The notes: generated by a model from the letters alone, not told the origin. Positions 17,826 to 28,886 are shown, numbered from the stretch's first letter. The stretch is 64,000 nucleotides of DNA from Polynucleobacter sp. JS-JIR-II-50 (GCF_018687895.1 NZ_CP061307.1:868001-932000), one strand, 5' to 3'. Program-made: numbers and translations.

Positions 17826-18590
17826 CTACTCTCTCAGCCACTGCTTAATTGCATCTAGATCGCGTTTGGTATCGCTAGAGCCTTCAGCATCAGCGCCAGC
17901 AGGCGTGTTGCTTAACTTGGCTATCGCCTTCTCTAGCGCTGCAATCTTGGCTTCCTGTTCGATCGTGGCATCAATTAAGCCCTTCAGGGCCATTGATACA
18001 GGATCATCTACATTCGGGGTGACACCATAAGCAGAAAAGTATTCTTTTGTTTTGCTATCGGGACTTTGCGGTAAATCTGGATGCAGGATGCGCGCGGGTA
18101 TACCAACAGCGGTTGCACCCGCAGGAATTTCTTTTAATACCACCGCATTGGATCCAACGCGTGCGCCATCGCCAACAGTAAATCCACCGAGAACTTTTGC
18201 GCCAGCACTAACCACAACACCTTTACCAAGGGTGGGGTGGCGCTTAACGCCCTTATAAAGCGAAGTGCCGCCCAAGGTAACGCCTTGATAAATTGTGCAG
18301 TCATCACCAATTTCAGTGGTCTCACCAATCACAATCCCAAGTCCATGATCTAGAAATACTCGGCGACCAATCTTTGCGCCAGGATGAATTTCTATCCCAG
18401 TGAAAAAACGTGCAAACATGGACAGCACGCGAGCAAGCCATTTCAGTCCAAGATTCCACAGAAAATGAGAGATGCGATGCAACCAAACTGCATGCAGGCC
18501 TTGATAGCAAGTAATGACTTCGAGACGATTGCGGGCTGCTGGGTCTCTGGCAATAATGGAGTCGACTTGGTCGAATAGTGGATTTGACAT
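17826..18590 (-). CDS. cysE: serine O-acetyltransferase
   Basis: Acetylates serine to O-acetylserine, the first step of cysteine synthesis. Of 254 residues, the N-terminal helical part has [22 protein letters not shown], and the left-handed beta-helix of hexapeptide repeats runs from about 70 to 175 ([41 protein letters not shown]). The catalytic Asp/His lie in FLDHG. The C-terminal tail after about 200 is helical rather than the short inhibitory tail of E. coli CysE. It lies 23 bp behind the TrmJ gene on the same strand, an arrangement typical for Burkholderiales. Confidence 0.94.
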   Translation of the reverse strand: MSNPLFDQVDSIIARDPAARNRLEVITCYQGLHAVWLHRISHFLWNLGLKWLARVLSMFARFFTGIEIHPGAKIGRRVFLDHGLGIVIGETTEIGDDCTIYQGVTLGGTSLYKGVKRHPTLGKGVVVSAGAKVLGGFTVGDGARVGSNAVVLKEIPAGATAVGIPARILHPDLPQSPDSKTKEYFSAYGVTPNVDDPVSMALKGLIDATIEQEAKIAALEKAIAKLSNTPAGADAEGSSDTKRDLDAIKQWLRE

Positions 18591-18613
18591 AGCTTGATTT
18601 TAACGGGATGCGC

Positions 18614-19375
18614 TTATTTTCTCAGGAGCATCTGTTTTGCAATGCCGCGCAGCAGATCAATCTCTTCTTTATGAAGGCGGCTACGGGCAAACAGCGCTTG
18701 AATACGGGGCATCAGTTTCTTGGGGTTGGCTGGGTCCAAATAGCCAATAGCCTCCAGACCTTCGCGCCAATGTTCCACCATTGCGGCAACTGCAGCGGGA
18801 TCAGCAAAATCAGCCATTTCTTCCCGGCCTGCTAAGGCATTGCGCACACCTGCATGCTGGCTGAGTGTTTCCCTGAGGGTATAGGCGCAGACCATGAGTG
18901 CCTGGGCTAGGTTAAGAGATGGGTAATCTGGATTGGCGTCTAACCACACTCTATGGGTGCATAAGGCCAAATGATCATTATCCAGGCCGGTTCTCTCTGG
19001 GCCAAAGAGCAGGGCAACCTGTCCCCCTCCTAATGTCGTATTGGCTATTAGGCTCCTTGCGCTTTCCCAGTCCATGGCTGGCGGGCCAAACTCTCGATCT
19101 CTGCTAGTTAAGCCCAAAACCAGGGAGCAACCCTCTACGGCAGAGGCCAAAGAACCGCTTTCTAAGGCGCCTTCAAGAATGTCTGCCGCACCGCTGGCTA
19201 AAGCAATGGCATCCGCATTTGCTGCTACACCTTTAATCTTGGGGTTGATGAGGCGCAGGTCTCCAAACCCCATGGTTTTGAGGGCGCGAGCTGCAGAACC
19301 CACGTTTCCTGGGTGGCTGGTTTCGACTAAAACCCAGCGTAGTAGTTCAGATTTGTCGATATTCATCAATGCCAA
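18614..19375 (-). CDS. trmJ: tRNA (cytidine/uridine-2'-O-)-methyltransferase TrmJ family
   Basis: SPOUT-fold methyltransferase that methylates the 2'-O of nucleotide 32 in tRNA. Seen in 253 residues: motif 1 VETSHPGNVGSAARALKTMG with the catalytic asparagine and arginine, motif 2 LLFGPERTGLDNDHLALC, and motif 3 YPSLNLAQALMVCAYTL, which forms the knotted SAM site. A C-terminal helical extension matches TrmJ rather than TrmL. Start ATG 19375; cysE follows on the same strand 23 bp later. Confidence 0.9.
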   Translation of the reverse strand: MALMNIDKSELLRWVLVETSHPGNVGSAARALKTMGFGDLRLINPKIKGVAANADAIALASGAADILEGALESGSLASAVEGCSLVLGLTSRDREFGPPAMDWESARSLIANTTLGGGQVALLFGPERTGLDNDHLALCTHRVWLDANPDYPSLNLAQALMVCAYTLRETLSQHAGVRNALAGREEMADFADPAAVAAMVEHWREGLEAIGYLDPANPKKLMPRIQALFARSRLHKEEIDLLRGIAKQMLLRK

Positions 19376-19506
19376 TGGGGAGGTTTATGGGGGGTAATAG
19401 ATGCTAATCGTTTAGAATCAATCCGTTAGCTTCGTATTGTCATGCAATTTACCTTTTTGCAGGCATTACAAGGAGCTTGTTCTTATTTAATTTGTCCATC
19501 AATACT

Positions 19507-20295
19507 ATGCATCCCATGTTAAATGTGGCCGTCAAGGCCGCCCGTCGCGCTGGAACAGTCATTAATCGTGCTTCCTTGAATTTGGAGCGCTTGCAAGTTG
19601 ACCGTAAGCAACACAACGATTTCGTCACCGAGGTGGACAAAGCCGCAGAAGCGGCCATCATTGAAACGCTCAGCGAAGCCTATCCAACCCATGGATTTTT
19701 GGCTGAAGAAACAGGCGAACACAATGCAGATGCAGAAAACGTTTGGATCATTGATCCGCTAGATGGCACAACCAATTTCATTCACGGCTTTCCACAGTAT
19801 GCGGTTTCAATTGCGCTCGCAGTGAATGGCGTGACTCAACAAGCCGTCGTTTATGACCCCACACGTGATGAATTATTCACCGCTACCCGTGGTGCGGGCG
19901 CGTATTTGGATCGTCGGCGTTTGCGTGTAGCCACGCAAGATCGCTTGGCAAATTCTTTGCTCGGTACCGGCTTTCCGTATCGTGAAGACCAGGACTTAGA
20001 AAAGTATTTAAAGATCTTTGCTGAAATGTCACGTCAATGCGCGGGATTGCGTCGCCCGGGCGCTGCATCATTGGATTTGGCTTATGTAGCAGCTGGTCGT
20101 TATGATGGATTTTTTGAGAGCGATCTCAAGCCATGGGACATGGCTGCTGGTGCATTGCTGATCACTGAGGCAGGCGGACTGATTGGTAACTATCGCGGAG
20201 AAGAGGGCTTTCTGAAAAGCGGTGAAGTGATGGCCGCCAATCCACGTATCTTTGCGCAGATGGTGCAGTCACTTTCTAAATACTCAGTTTCTTAG
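19507..20295 (+). CDS. suhB: inositol-1-monophosphatase family protein
   Basis: Mg2+-dependent phosphatase; in E. coli SuhB also joins the rRNA antitermination complex. The start is set at ATG 19507 ([16 protein letters not shown]), the usual family start, rather than TTG 19477. Of 262 residues, metal ligands are seen in [23 protein letters not shown] and, near the C-terminus, [17 protein letters not shown]. It diverges from the trmJ-cysE pair; the 131-bp gap should hold both promoters. Confidence 0.93.
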   Translation: MHPMLNVAVKAARRAGTVINRASLNLERLQVDRKQHNDFVTEVDKAAEAAIIETLSEAYPTHGFLAEETGEHNADAENVWIIDPLDGTTNFIHGFPQYAVSIALAVNGVTQQAVVYDPTRDELFTATRGAGAYLDRRRLRVATQDRLANSLLGTGFPYREDQDLEKYLKIFAEMSRQCAGLRRPGAASLDLAYVAAGRYDGFFESDLKPWDMAAGALLITEAGGLIGNYRGEEGFLKSGEVMAANPRIFAQMVQSLSKYSVS

Positions 20296-20327
20296 TTGAA
20301 TTTCTAGACCCGAGAAGTTAATAGCGC

Positions 20328-21110
20328 TTAGTGCTTAATCAGGTCGAGATAGCGCACTCCTGCGCTATCGATCAGTAGGGCGCTTGCCCTAGGGTGAAGG
20401 CTCTCGGGATGATCGAGATCCCAGTCGGATAAAACCCAGCGCTGCCATGTCTGGGTACCTAAAGATTCTTCATGATGGGCTGGCAAGTGAGTATGCCCAT
20501 GAATTAATCTGTCTCCAGATTGATCCTTCATCACAGCCGCACAAGCTTCTCGCGTGACATCCATTTTGAGTTGACTTGCAGCCGAGCGTTGCTGTGTTTG
20601 ATATTGGCTATGGCTATTGCTACGTAGATATTGGGCAACACCTCTGCGCCAATTGAGGGGCAAGGTTAAAAAGAGTTTTTGCACCCAAGGTTTTCTAACC
20701 CAACTACGAAATACCTGATAGCCAAAGTCTGCGGTACATAAAGCATCACCATGGGCTAAGACCCATTTGTATGAAGCTAATTCAACAACGCTAGGATCTG
20801 GCAAGAATGTCATACCAGTTTTCTTAATAAAGCTTTTGCCGATTAAGAAATCTCGATTGCCATGTAGGTAATACGTTTTTACTTTGGCAGAAAGATTGGC
20901 GATGGCACGCTGAACTTCTTGTTGAAAAGGTGAGGATGCGGATGCATCGTCACCTACCCAATACTCAAATAAGTCGCCCAGAATAAATACAGCCTCAACC
21001 TTAGGGGCTTCTTTTTCACAGAAGTCAAAAAAGCGTTGCGCCGTCAGGGGCATTGACGGCGTGAGGTGTAAGTCTGATATGAGCAGTGCGCTCGCGTGTT
21101 GCGGAATCAT
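20328..21110 (-). CDS. lpxH: UDP-2,3-diacylglucosamine diphosphatase
   Basis: Mn2+-dependent hydrolase of lipid A synthesis at the cytoplasmic membrane, cleaving UDP-diacylglucosamine to lipid X and UMP. The 260 residues show the metallophosphatase motifs in order: [41 protein letters not shown], and [11 protein letters not shown]. The start overlaps the stop of the cyclophilin gene (ATGA), so it is coupled to it, as is usual in Burkholderiales. Confidence 0.94.
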   Translation of the reverse strand: MIPQHASALLISDLHLTPSMPLTAQRFFDFCEKEAPKVEAVFILGDLFEYWVGDDASASSPFQQEVQRAIANLSAKVKTYYLHGNRDFLIGKSFIKKTGMTFLPDPSVVELASYKWVLAHGDALCTADFGYQVFRSWVRKPWVQKLFLTLPLNWRRGVAQYLRSNSHSQYQTQQRSAASQLKMDVTREACAAVMKDQSGDRLIHGHTHLPAHHEESLGTQTWQRWVLSDWDLDHPESLHPRASALLIDSAGVRYLDLIKH

Positions 21111-21610
21111 TCCTCGAGAACAGTAGCCTTCTCGATCACAACATCTTCAGTAGGAACGTCTTGATGAAAGCCGGAGCTACCAGTCTTCACTTTGCGAATA
21201 GTGTCAACGACATCCATACCGCCAGTAACTTTGCCGAATACCGCATAACCCCAGCCTTGGGCATTTGAAGCAGTGTGGTTTAAGAAATCGTTGTCATTCA
21301 CATTGATGAAGAATTGAGCAGTTGCAGAATGAGGATCGCTGGTACGCGCCATGGCTACAGTGTAGCGATCATTCTTGAGGCCATTATTAGCTTCGTTTTC
21401 AATTTCTGCACCTGTTGGCTTTTGCTTCATGCCGGCAGTCATGCCGCCGCCTTGCACCATAAAGTTATCAATGACGCGGTGGAAAATCGTGCCATCGTAA
21501 TGACCGCTTTTTACGTATTGCAAAAAGTTGGCAACACTTTTCGGTGCCTTAGCCGCATCAAGAGTGAGGGTGATCTCACCCTTATTGGTTTTTAAGAGTA
21601 CTTTCGCCAT
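21107..21610 (-). CDS. ppiB: cyclophilin-type peptidyl-prolyl cis-trans isomerase
   Basis: Cytoplasmic proline isomerase; there is no signal peptide. Of 167 residues, the active site is [17 protein letters not shown], with the catalytic arginine, followed by [20 protein letters not shown] and the WGYAVFGKV strand. It starts inside the TPR lipoprotein gene (29-bp overlap) and ends in the lpxH start. Confidence 0.95.
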   Translation of the reverse strand: MAKVLLKTNKGEITLTLDAAKAPKSVANFLQYVKSGHYDGTIFHRVIDNFMVQGGGMTAGMKQKPTGAEIENEANNGLKNDRYTVAMARTSDPHSATAQFFINVNDNDFLNHTASNAQGWGYAVFGKVTGGMDVVDTIRKVKTGSSGFHQDVPTEDVVIEKATVLEE

Positions 21611-22496
21611 TATTAGGTCTACTTTCTGGAAGGTTAGTGGATGGATTATTACTTGGCAGAGAATCTGCGGAATTGAGGGCGCGATTAACAGGACGCTTTG
21701 CGGGAGGCTTCAGTACATCTAAGAGTGCTTTAGCGCGGTTGGAGTACTGACGCTGATTCAGTGTTGCATTTTTCGCGGCATCTTCATACGCCTGAGCGCC
21801 AAGGCGAATATAGATCTCACCCAGATTGGCCGAGGCAATGGCATAGCTAGGACGTAGCTTTAATGCAAGTTCTAAATAATCTCGCGCCTCAATCCATTGA
21901 CCTTGGTTAGCAGCTATCGCTGCAAGATTGTTATAAGGTTCTGGCAATTCAGGAAACTGCTGAGTAATTTCAATCAAGGTTTTTTTAGCTTGATCGAATT
22001 GACGCATTTCAATTTGTAAGCGCGCTTTTACAAAACGCAATTGCACATTGCGTGGCGTCTTCTTGAGATCAAGATTGATTTGGGTAACCGCATCTTGGTA
22101 TTTACGTGCCTTGATGAGTTTTTCTACATCGGAAGGCACCGCATTTTTGGTGATGGGGTCCGGCTCAATAATTAAGAAGGATAAGAAGGGGACGCCAACG
22201 GTCTCTGATAACTCTGGATTTAATGGGTCATAGCCCACATCAGCCGACAACCTAGGGGGATCAGTTGGACTGTAACCACCTAAATAGGGTTGTGTAGCCA
22301 ATTGGCCTGACTTCGTCTCCTGGGCATTTAATGCCTGAATTTCTGCATCAGCACGTTGCTGGGCGGGCGTGCTGCAGCCTGTCATCAGTACCAGTGACAC
22401 CAAAGTGGCAAAAGCTGGGACTAAGACCTTATTCAGGGCAAGGTGTGGCGCTGGGGCGTTGTGGGGCATAGAGGAAGGGGTGTGAAACGGGCTCAT
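21582..22496 (-). CDS. TPR-repeat lipoprotein
   Basis: A 304-residue putative outer-membrane or periplasmic lipoprotein. A hydrophobic stretch ([18 protein letters not shown]) ends in a lipobox with the cysteine near residue 41; if the start is the second ATG ([10 protein letters not shown]) the signal peptide is still long. About 120-235 holds three tetratricopeptide repeats ([55 protein letters not shown]). The C-terminus is Pro/Asn-rich. The TPR / cyclophilin / lpxH string next to cysS is conserved in Burkholderiales. Exact role unknown. Confidence 0.82.
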   Translation of the reverse strand: MSPFHTPSSMPHNAPAPHLALNKVLVPAFATLVSLVLMTGCSTPAQQRADAEIQALNAQETKSGQLATQPYLGGYSPTDPPRLSADVGYDPLNPELSETVGVPFLSFLIIEPDPITKNAVPSDVEKLIKARKYQDAVTQINLDLKKTPRNVQLRFVKARLQIEMRQFDQAKKTLIEITQQFPELPEPYNNLAAIAANQGQWIEARDYLELALKLRPSYAIASANLGEIYIRLGAQAYEDAAKNATLNQRQYSNRAKALLDVLKPPAKRPVNRALNSADSLPSNNPSTNLPESRPNNGESTLKNQ

Positions 22497-22556
22497 TCGA
22501 TATACTCAGCGCTCAGTCTAACAAATTGGCGCTACTTGCCCCACCTTTATAGCCCT

Positions 22557-23978
22557 ATGCTGCAAATCTATAACACCCTTAGCCGTTCTAAACAGGTCTT
22601 TAAGCCCATAGTGCCGGGCAAGGTCAAGATGTACGTCTGCGGCATGACGGTTTATGACTTTTGCCATATTGGTCATGCCAGGGTCATGATTGTCTTTGAT
22701 ATGGTGGTGCGTTGGCTCAGGTCTAGTGGCTATGAAGTCCTTTATGTGCGCAATATCACTGATATTGATGACAAGATCATTAACCGTGCCATTGAGAATG
22801 GCGAACCCATTTCCGCATTAACTAATCGCTTCATCGATGCGATGCATGCTGACTCCGATGAGTTGGGTTTAATGCATCCCGATCAAGAGCCGCGCGCTAC
22901 CGATTACATCGCCCAAATGCAGGGCATGATTGGCAAACTCATTGAAAACGACTTGGCCTATCAAGCCAATGATGGTGATGTGAATTTTGCGGTGCGTTTA
23001 TTGCCGCGTTATGGTCAGCTATCCGGTAAGACGCTTGATGAATTAAATGCTGGTGAGCGGGTGGCAGTGGGTGATGGCAAACGTGACCCACTGGATTTCG
23101 TTTTATGGAAAAGTGCTAAAGCAGAAGAGCCGGCTGATACTCGCTGGAAATCGCCATGGGGCGAAGGCCGACCAGGCTGGCATATTGAGTGCTCAGCAAT
23201 GTCTTGCGACTTACTGGGCGAGCATTTTGATATTCATGGTGGTGGCGCCGATTTACAATTCCCGCATCATGAAAACGAAATCGCTCAAAGCGAAGGCGCT
23301 TTGTATGGCAAAGATCGCAAAGAAGATGATGTTCCCTTTGTTAATTACTGGATGCATAATGGTCACATTCGGGTGAACGAAGAGAAAATGTCCAAATCAT
23401 TGGGCAACTTCTTTTTAATACGAGATGTCTTAAAAAGCTTTGATCCAGAAGTACTGCGTTTCTTCATGCTAAAGGCGCATTACCGTAGTCCGATTAATTA
23501 CAGTGACGCACAACTAGAAGAGGCGCGCTCAGGGCTTGGTCGTCTATACACTGCCTTGGCTCAAGCCCCAAAAGCCCAATCAATCAATCTAGATCCACAC
23601 AATCCATGGGCTAAGCGTTTTGCGGATGCCATGAATGATGATTTCAATACGCCTGAAGCGATTGCAGTCTTGTTTGACCTGGCTAGCGAAGTCAACCGTG
23701 CGCAAGGCGAAGAAAAGCAATTACTCGCCAATACAATGAAGGCCCTTGGCGCCGCTCTAAATTTCTTACAGCGTGACCCAACTGCATTTTTGCAAGCGGG
23801 CTCCAAAGATCAGAATGGCTTAAGTCCTGCGCAAATTGAAGAACATATTGCGGCTCGTGTGGCTGCTAAACAGGCAAAAGATTTTGCTCAAGCAGATTTG
23901 ATTCGCAAGACATTGCTAGAGCAAGGAATTGTTCTCGAAGATAAACCCGGCGGCTTAACAGAATGGCGTAGGGCTTAA
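22557..23978 (+). CDS. cysS: cysteine-tRNA ligase
   Basis: Class I synthetase that charges tRNA-Cys. The start is ATG 22557 ([13 protein letters not shown]), giving 473 residues; the longer frame to 22443 runs into the divergent gene and lacks homology. Seen: zinc ligand and HIGH motif region [24 protein letters not shown] and [15 protein letters not shown] with further zinc ligands, and KMSKS in [11 protein letters not shown]. The C-terminal anticodon-binding domain follows. Its stop overlaps the alkA start (TAATG). Confidence 0.96.
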   Translation: MLQIYNTLSRSKQVFKPIVPGKVKMYVCGMTVYDFCHIGHARVMIVFDMVVRWLRSSGYEVLYVRNITDIDDKIINRAIENGEPISALTNRFIDAMHADSDELGLMHPDQEPRATDYIAQMQGMIGKLIENDLAYQANDGDVNFAVRLLPRYGQLSGKTLDELNAGERVAVGDGKRDPLDFVLWKSAKAEEPADTRWKSPWGEGRPGWHIECSAMSCDLLGEHFDIHGGGADLQFPHHENEIAQSEGALYGKDRKEDDVPFVNYWMHNGHIRVNEEKMSKSLGNFFLIRDVLKSFDPEVLRFFMLKAHYRSPINYSDAQLEEARSGLGRLYTALAQAPKAQSINLDPHNPWAKRFADAMNDDFNTPEAIAVLFDLASEVNRAQGEEKQLLANTMKALGAALNFLQRDPTAFLQAGSKDQNGLSPAQIEEHIAARVAAKQAKDFAQADLIRKTLLEQGIVLEDKPGGLTEWRRA

Positions 23979-24652
23979 TGACTGCGGTAAAAGAAATAAA
24001 AGCGGAAAAAGCAGAATCAATTCTTGAGGAAATTGCTCCAGACTATTGGGAGCAGGCTTGCAAAGAATTGATGAAGCACGATCGTATTCTGAAAAAACTG
24101 ATTCCTAAAATTGGATCTGGGTTTTTAGTGACGCGCGGCGATTCATTTAATACTTTGGCAAGATCGATTGTTGGACAGCAAATTTCAGTTGCAGCAGCTC
24201 AAACTGTTTGGAATAGAGTGGTTGCCGCCAGCAAAAAGAAAGTCACCCCTAAAAATATCCTAGCGCTCTCTGTAGAGGAGTTGCGCGCCGCTGGATTATC
24301 TGGGCGCAAGGTGGAGTACATCCGCGATTTAGCAGATCACTTTGATTCTGGACGTCTGCACGCTAATCAGTGGAAAGACATGGACGACGAGAGCGTTATC
24401 AAGGAATTAAGCTCAATCCGGGGAATTGGCCGCTGGACTGCTGAAATGTTCCTCATTTTTAATATGGTTCGCCCTAATATCCTCCCTCTAGACGATGTTG
24501 GTCTAATTAAGGCTATTTCCCTCAATTACTTCAGCGGTGAGCCTGTTAGCCGCCATGAGGCGAGGGAGGTGGCTGCCAATTGGGCCCCGTGGCGTACGGT
24601 AGCTACCTGGTATATGTGGAGAAGTATCGACCCCGCCCCAGTTGAACATTAA
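23978..24652 (+). CDS. DNA-3-methyladenine glycosylase II (AlkA-like, HhH-GPD)
   Basis: Base-excision repair glycosylase that removes alkylated purines. The 224 residues hold the helix-hairpin-helix SSIRGIGRWTAEMFLIF and the GPD segment with the catalytic aspartate in ILPLDDVGL; no Fe-S cysteine cluster is present, as in AlkA/Mag1. It is shorter than E. coli AlkA (282), lacking the N-terminal domain, and so is closer to the yeast Mag1 type. It starts in the cysS stop codon and ends 9 bp before accA. Confidence 0.9.
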   Translation: MTAVKEIKAEKAESILEEIAPDYWEQACKELMKHDRILKKLIPKIGSGFLVTRGDSFNTLARSIVGQQISVAAAQTVWNRVVAASKKKVTPKNILALSVEELRAAGLSGRKVEYIRDLADHFDSGRLHANQWKDMDDESVIKELSSIRGIGRWTAEMFLIFNMVRPNILPLDDVGLIKAISLNYFSGEPVSRHEAREVAANWAPWRTVATWYMWRSIDPAPVEH

Positions 24653-24661
24653 AATCAGACT

Positions 24662-25633
24662 ATGAAAACGACTTTCCTGGATTTTGAGCAGCAAATCGCC
24701 GAATTAGAGTCAAAGATTGATGAGCTGCGTTTTGTACAAGATGAGTCATCGGTAGACATCTCCGATGAGATTAAAACGCTTGCCGAAAAAAGTCAGCAGT
24801 TAACAAAAGATGTTTATGCCAATTTGACTCCTTGGCAGGTCTCTCAAGTGGCGCGTCATCCACAGCGTCCTTATACCTTAGATTATGTTGGCGCTTTATT
24901 TACCGACTTTCATGAGCTACATGGTGATCGCACTTTTGCAGATGATCAATCGATCATCGCTGGATTAGCCCGTTTTGAAAATCAGCCTTGCATGGTGATT
25001 GGTCATCAAAAGGGTCGCGATACTAAAGAGCGTGCTCTCAGAAACTTTGGCATGAGCCGTCCAGAAGGTTATCGCAAAGCAATGCGCCTCATGCGTCTTG
25101 CAGAAAAGTTTGGCATTCCGGTATTTACTTTTGTGGATACCCCAGGTGCATTTCCTGGAATTGATGCAGAAGAGCGTAATCAGTCTGAAGCGATTGGCCG
25201 TAATTTGTTTGTGCAAGCAGAGCTTGAAGTTCCAATCATCGCCACTATTATTGGTGAAGGTGGTTCCGGTGGTGCGTTAGCAATTGCTATGGGTGATGTG
25301 GTCTTAATGTTGCAAAACTCCACTTACTCAGTAATTTCTCCTGAAGGCTGTGCATCTATCCTCTGGAAGACCGCCGATAAGGCTCCTGAGGCTGCTGAAC
25401 AGCTTGGCCTCACAGCGCAACGCTTAAAGGCTTTGGGTCTAATCGACAAGATCGTTGCTGAGCCTATTGGTGGCGCACATCGGGATTACGACAATATGAT
25501 GAGCAATATGCGCAAAGCACTTGCTGAATCTTTAAAAACTTTTGATGGCATGAAGGTAGATGCATTACTTGAACGTCGTCATGAGCGTTTGATGAGCTAT
25601 GGCAAGTTCAAGGAAATCACAGCAAAGCCCTAA
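24662..25633 (+). CDS. accA: acetyl-CoA carboxylase carboxyltransferase alpha subunit
   Basis: With AccD it transfers the carboxyl group from biotin to acetyl-CoA, making malonyl-CoA for fatty acid synthesis. Of 323 residues, the N-terminal helical hairpin ([15 protein letters not shown]) is followed by the crotonase-like carboxyltransferase domain: [51 protein letters not shown] and [15 protein letters not shown]. The end overlaps tilS by 35 bp; the alkA-accA-tilS-lysC order is usual in Burkholderiaceae. Confidence 0.97.
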   Translation: MKTTFLDFEQQIAELESKIDELRFVQDESSVDISDEIKTLAEKSQQLTKDVYANLTPWQVSQVARHPQRPYTLDYVGALFTDFHELHGDRTFADDQSIIAGLARFENQPCMVIGHQKGRDTKERALRNFGMSRPEGYRKAMRLMRLAEKFGIPVFTFVDTPGAFPGIDAEERNQSEAIGRNLFVQAELEVPIIATIIGEGGSGGALAIAMGDVVLMLQNSTYSVISPEGCASILWKTADKAPEAAEQLGLTAQRLKALGLIDKIVAEPIGGAHRDYDNMMSNMRKALAESLKTFDGMKVDALLERRHERLMSYGKFKEITAKP

Positions 25634-26909
25634 GCCGGGAAAACGAATTGCGGTTGCCTTAAGTGGCGGCCTCGATTCGGTTGTGTTACTCGACACGGTT
25701 TGCAAAGCGCAAGCTAAGGTAGCAGCACCAAACAAAAACCAAATTTATGCCTTTCATATTCATCATGGTTTACAAAAATCAGCAGATGAGTGGTTAATCT
25801 TTTGTGAGAAGCTAGCAAAAAAATATAAGATCCATTTTGATTTCAGACTACTTCACCTCAACACCGAAGAAGCTAAAGGTAATGTCGAGGCAAGGGCAAG
25901 AGCAGGGCGTTACGAAGCCCTTGCCGACCTCTGTGAAGAATATGGCATCGAAGATTTACTCTTGGCCCATCACCAAAACGATCAAGCAGAAACCGTTCTC
26001 CTGCAGCTCCTGCGGGGGTCTGGCGTAGCTGGCTTATCCGGTATGCCAACAAGTAGGGGAGTTACAAGCAAGCAAAATCTCACCCTATGGCGACCACTTT
26101 TAAATCAAAGTAGACAAGAGCTTGAGGCTTACGCAAAAGAACATAAGCTCCAATGGATTGAAGATCCCAGCAATCAAGATACAAAATATCGCCGTAATGC
26201 CGTTCGCAAAAGAATCATTCCAGCACTAGAAAAGATTCAACCAGAAGCATTGGCTAATATGGCCCGCAGTGCAGAGCTTCTTGGCGAAGCACAAACACTA
26301 CTTAACCGACTAGCAACACAAGATGGCAAAAGTATTCTCAATAAAGATCAATTGAAAGTAGCGCCCTTACTCAATTTAGCTAAAGATGACTTACCAGCAG
26401 CAAACAATGTCTTGCGCTATTGGTTGCAAACGCAACAGTTGGCGATGCCATCTCAAGAGCGCCTACAAGCCTGGTGGCGTGATCTCGCTAAAGTCAAAGC
26501 AGATGCCAAATTAGAGTGGTTGCATGACGAGACAAAAATCTACCTATGGCGTGGGGCACTGCAAGTATCCAATTCAGAAGAAGGGCGTTGGGTTCTCAAA
26601 ACATTACCAGCGAATTCCAAGCAAATGGGTCTGCCAGCAGATTGGGTAAAAACTGCCCAAGAGAACAATCAAATTACCCTCAGGGAGCGCCTAGGCTCAG
26701 AGAAGATCCAGATTAAGCCTAGGACGCCCCGTAAAACCCTTAAAAACCTCTACCAGGAGGCTGATATCCCACCCTGGGAGCGTCAGGCACCCTTGCTCTA
26801 TATCAACGATGAATTGATCGCCGTGGCGGGTATAGGGCTGAGTTACCCACATCTCACATCCGCCGGAAGGCGAGTACTCCCGGAATGGGTGCAAAACCCT
26901 GTAAAATAA
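25599..26909 (+). CDS. tilS: tRNA(Ile)-lysidine synthetase
   Basis: Adds lysine to C34 of tRNA-Ile(CAU), changing its decoding from AUG to AUA. Of 436 residues, the ATP-binding PP-loop SGGLDS is at 22-27, followed by [36 protein letters not shown] and the [13 protein letters not shown] segment. The C-terminal TilS domain ([31 protein letters not shown]) is complete. The ATG at 25599 lies inside accA (35-bp overlap), implying coupled translation. Confidence 0.95.
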   Translation: MASSRKSQQSPKPGKRIAVALSGGLDSVVLLDTVCKAQAKVAAPNKNQIYAFHIHHGLQKSADEWLIFCEKLAKKYKIHFDFRLLHLNTEEAKGNVEARARAGRYEALADLCEEYGIEDLLLAHHQNDQAETVLLQLLRGSGVAGLSGMPTSRGVTSKQNLTLWRPLLNQSRQELEAYAKEHKLQWIEDPSNQDTKYRRNAVRKRIIPALEKIQPEALANMARSAELLGEAQTLLNRLATQDGKSILNKDQLKVAPLLNLAKDDLPAANNVLRYWLQTQQLAMPSQERLQAWWRDLAKVKADAKLEWLHDETKIYLWRGALQVSNSEEGRWVLKTLPANSKQMGLPADWVKTAQENNQITLRERLGSEKIQIKPRTPRKTLKNLYQEADIPPWERQAPLLYINDELIAVAGIGLSYPHLTSAGRRVLPEWVQNPVK

Positions 26910-26970
26910 GCCCTTTTTAGACCTCCAAGGATTCATTTCCTTGTTACAGATAGTTAAATAGACGGTTTTT

Positions 26971-28221
26971 ATGGCTCTTATCGTTCATAAGTATGGCGGC
27001 ACCTCAATGGGCTCAACTGAGCGCATTGCCAATGTTGCCAAGCGCGTTGCCAAATGGATGCGTGCAGGACACCAAGTAGTTGTTGTGCCTTCAGCCATGT
27101 CTGGAGAAACCAATCGCTTACTCGGCCTTGCAAAAGAAATTAATCCGGATGCAAACCCGCGCGAGTTAGATCAAATTGCATCTACTGGTGAGCAGGTTAG
27201 CTCTGGCCTATTAGCACTGGCATTAATCCGTGAGGGTATCGATGCGGTGAGTTACGCTGGTTGGCAAGTAACGGTACACACGGATTCTGCATTTACCAAA
27301 GCGCGCATCAAGAGTATTGAGAGTGACAAGATTCTCAAAGACCTTAATGCTGGTCGTGCGGTTGTTGTTACTGGTTTCCAGGGCGTTGATCCTAACGGCA
27401 ATATCACGACCTTAGGTCGTGGTGGCTCGGATACCTCAGCAGTTGCCATGGCAGCAGCTCTGAAAGCTGATGAGTGCTTAATCTACACAGACGTTGATGG
27501 TGTGTACACAACCGACCCACGTGTCTGTGAAGATGCACGTCGCTTAGACAAGATTACCTTTGAAGAGATGCTGGAAATGGCAAGCTTAGGTTCAAAGGTA
27601 TTGCAGATTCGTTCAGTGGAGTTTGCAGGTAAGTACAAAGTTAAAACCCGGGTTCTGTCTTCTTTGACGGACCCATTGATGCCTTTAGACATCGAGATGA
27701 AGTCGGGCACCTTGATTACATTTGAAGAGGACAGCACTATGGAAGCCGCAGTTATTTCCGGCATCGCCTTTGCGCGTGATGAAGCGAAGATTACCGTTCT
27801 TGGAGTTCCTGATCGTCCAGGTATTGCGTATCAAATTCTTGGTCCGATTGCGGATGCCAATATCGATGTGGATATGATTATTCAGAACCAATCGGTTGAA
27901 GGTAAAACAGACTTTACTTTTACTGTGCCGCGTTCTGATTATCAAAAAGCATTGGACTTGCTCAAGAACACCGTGCAAGCGCACATCGAAGCAAAAGAAA
28001 TCTCTGGCGATCCAAAGGTCTCTAAAGTTTCAGTAGTCGGCGTTGGTATGCGTTCCCATGTTGGCATTGCCAGCAAGATGTTCCGCACTTTGTCGGAAGA
28101 GGGCATCAACATCTTGATGATCTCTACTAGCGAAATCAAGATCTCTGTGGTCATTGATGAAAAATACATGGAATTAGCTGTACGCGCCTTGCACAAAGCA
28201 TTTGAACTGGATCAGAAGTAA
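26971..28221 (+). CDS. lysC: aspartate kinase
   Basis: Phosphorylates aspartate, the entry to lysine, threonine and methionine synthesis. Of 416 residues, the kinase domain opens with VHKYGGTSMGSTERI, continues with TTLGRGGSDTSAVAMAAAL, and is followed by two ACT regulatory domains (from about 265, ITVLGVPDRPGIAYQILGPI; and from about 345, VSVVGVGMRSHVG). This is the monofunctional, feedback-controlled type. No leader riboswitch was recognised in the 61 bp upstream. tRNA-Ser follows 72 bp downstream. Confidence 0.96.
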   Translation: MALIVHKYGGTSMGSTERIANVAKRVAKWMRAGHQVVVVPSAMSGETNRLLGLAKEINPDANPRELDQIASTGEQVSSGLLALALIREGIDAVSYAGWQVTVHTDSAFTKARIKSIESDKILKDLNAGRAVVVTGFQGVDPNGNITTLGRGGSDTSAVAMAAALKADECLIYTDVDGVYTTDPRVCEDARRLDKITFEEMLEMASLGSKVLQIRSVEFAGKYKVKTRVLSSLTDPLMPLDIEMKSGTLITFEEDSTMEAAVISGIAFARDEAKITVLGVPDRPGIAYQILGPIADANIDVDMIIQNQSVEGKTDFTFTVPRSDYQKALDLLKNTVQAHIEAKEISGDPKVSKVSVVGVGMRSHVGIASKMFRTLSEEGINILMISTSEIKISVVIDEKYMELAVRALHKAFELDQK

Positions 28222-28293
28222 GTAAAAAGCGTAATAAACCCCTCAGGAGCGGTTATCCGTTAAACTACGGGGCGTTGTAATAGTAAGAAGTAC

Positions 28294-28388
28294 GGAGACG
28301 TGGCCGAGCTGGTCGAAGGCACTCCCCTGCTAAGGGAGCATCGGGGCTAAAACTCTGATCGGAGGTTCGAATCCTCTCGTCTCCGCCA
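28294..28388 (+). tRNA. tRNA-Ser (anticodon GCU)
   Basis: A 95-nt class II tRNA with a long variable arm. The acceptor stem GGAGACG (28294-28300) pairs with CGTCTCC (28378-28384), followed by GCCA. The anticodon stem CTCCC/GGGAG encloses CTGCTAA, giving GCT, which reads AGC/AGU. The T arm is GGAGG-TTCGAAT-CCTCT. Core genes end here and accessory genes begin on the 3' side, which makes this tRNA a plausible integration target. Confidence 0.97.
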
Positions 28389-28435
28389 ATAACTTTGGCA
28401 AACTTTCTGCTTTTTGCTTTATACAACAAAGACAT

Positions 28436-28457
28436 AGCCCCCTAACCGGGGCTTTTT
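28436..28457 (+). terminator. rho-independent terminator behind tRNA-Ser
   Basis: Stem AGCCCC / GGGGCT with loop CTAACC, followed by TTTTTC, 47 bp behind the tRNA. Confidence 0.85.
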
Positions 28458-28560
28458 CTTTTTCAAAAAATACGCCCGCTTACCAGTACGCTTACCACCT
28501 AAACAATGCTTGTTTTTGGATTTGCAACTACGTAACTTGATCTCTAGATAAGATATCACT

Positions 28561-28800
28561 ATGGACGATCTTGAATTTGTAGGGAAAATAAAAGGCATGA
28601 AAACTCTCAAGCAGATGATTGAGAGTAAAGAGGTCATTCCAGCTTCAGAGTTGGCAAAGCTAAAGGCAGATGAAGAGGCTCAGGAAAAAGCATTTGCAGA
28701 GGCAGTCCAATCAGAGCAGTCACATCAAAAAACAAAGATCTGCACCGGTAAGGTCGAGGGCAGGGCACTTTGGACGCGTGAGCGCTTTAACGAAGATTGA
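28561..28800 (+). CDS. hypothetical protein, 79 residues
   Basis: A small, charged, probably helical protein, first reading frame of the accessory region. Residues 1-30 are mixed; 30-55 are rich in Glu, Ala and Lys (SELAKLKADEEAQEKAFAEA), suggesting a coiled coil; the C-terminus is basic then acidic (KVEGRALWTRERFNED). There is no clear ribosome site before the ATG; a possible promoter with TTGATC lies just upstream. I do not recognise the family. It may be a small protein or a chance frame; the opposite frame over 28419-28637 looks less protein-like. Confidence 0.4.
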   Translation: MDDLEFVGKIKGMKTLKQMIESKEVIPASELAKLKADEEAQEKAFAEAVQSEQSHQKTKICTGKVEGRALWTRERFNED

Positions 28801-28886
28801 TCTGGCTTTAGGGTTGTTGTAACGACACCATATTCCTACAATTTGAATATCAATTCTTTATTTTGATTTCAGATTGAAAGGCGAAT

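Noticed and set aside
22443..22556. N-terminal extension of CysS
   Set aside because: It overlaps the divergent TPR gene and shows no synthetase sequence; the normal start MLQIYNTL is at 22557.
28419..28637. Lys-rich minus-strand frame behind tRNA-Ser
   Set aside because: It runs through the terminator and tRNA-proximal DNA, has no ribosome site, and looks like chance coding.
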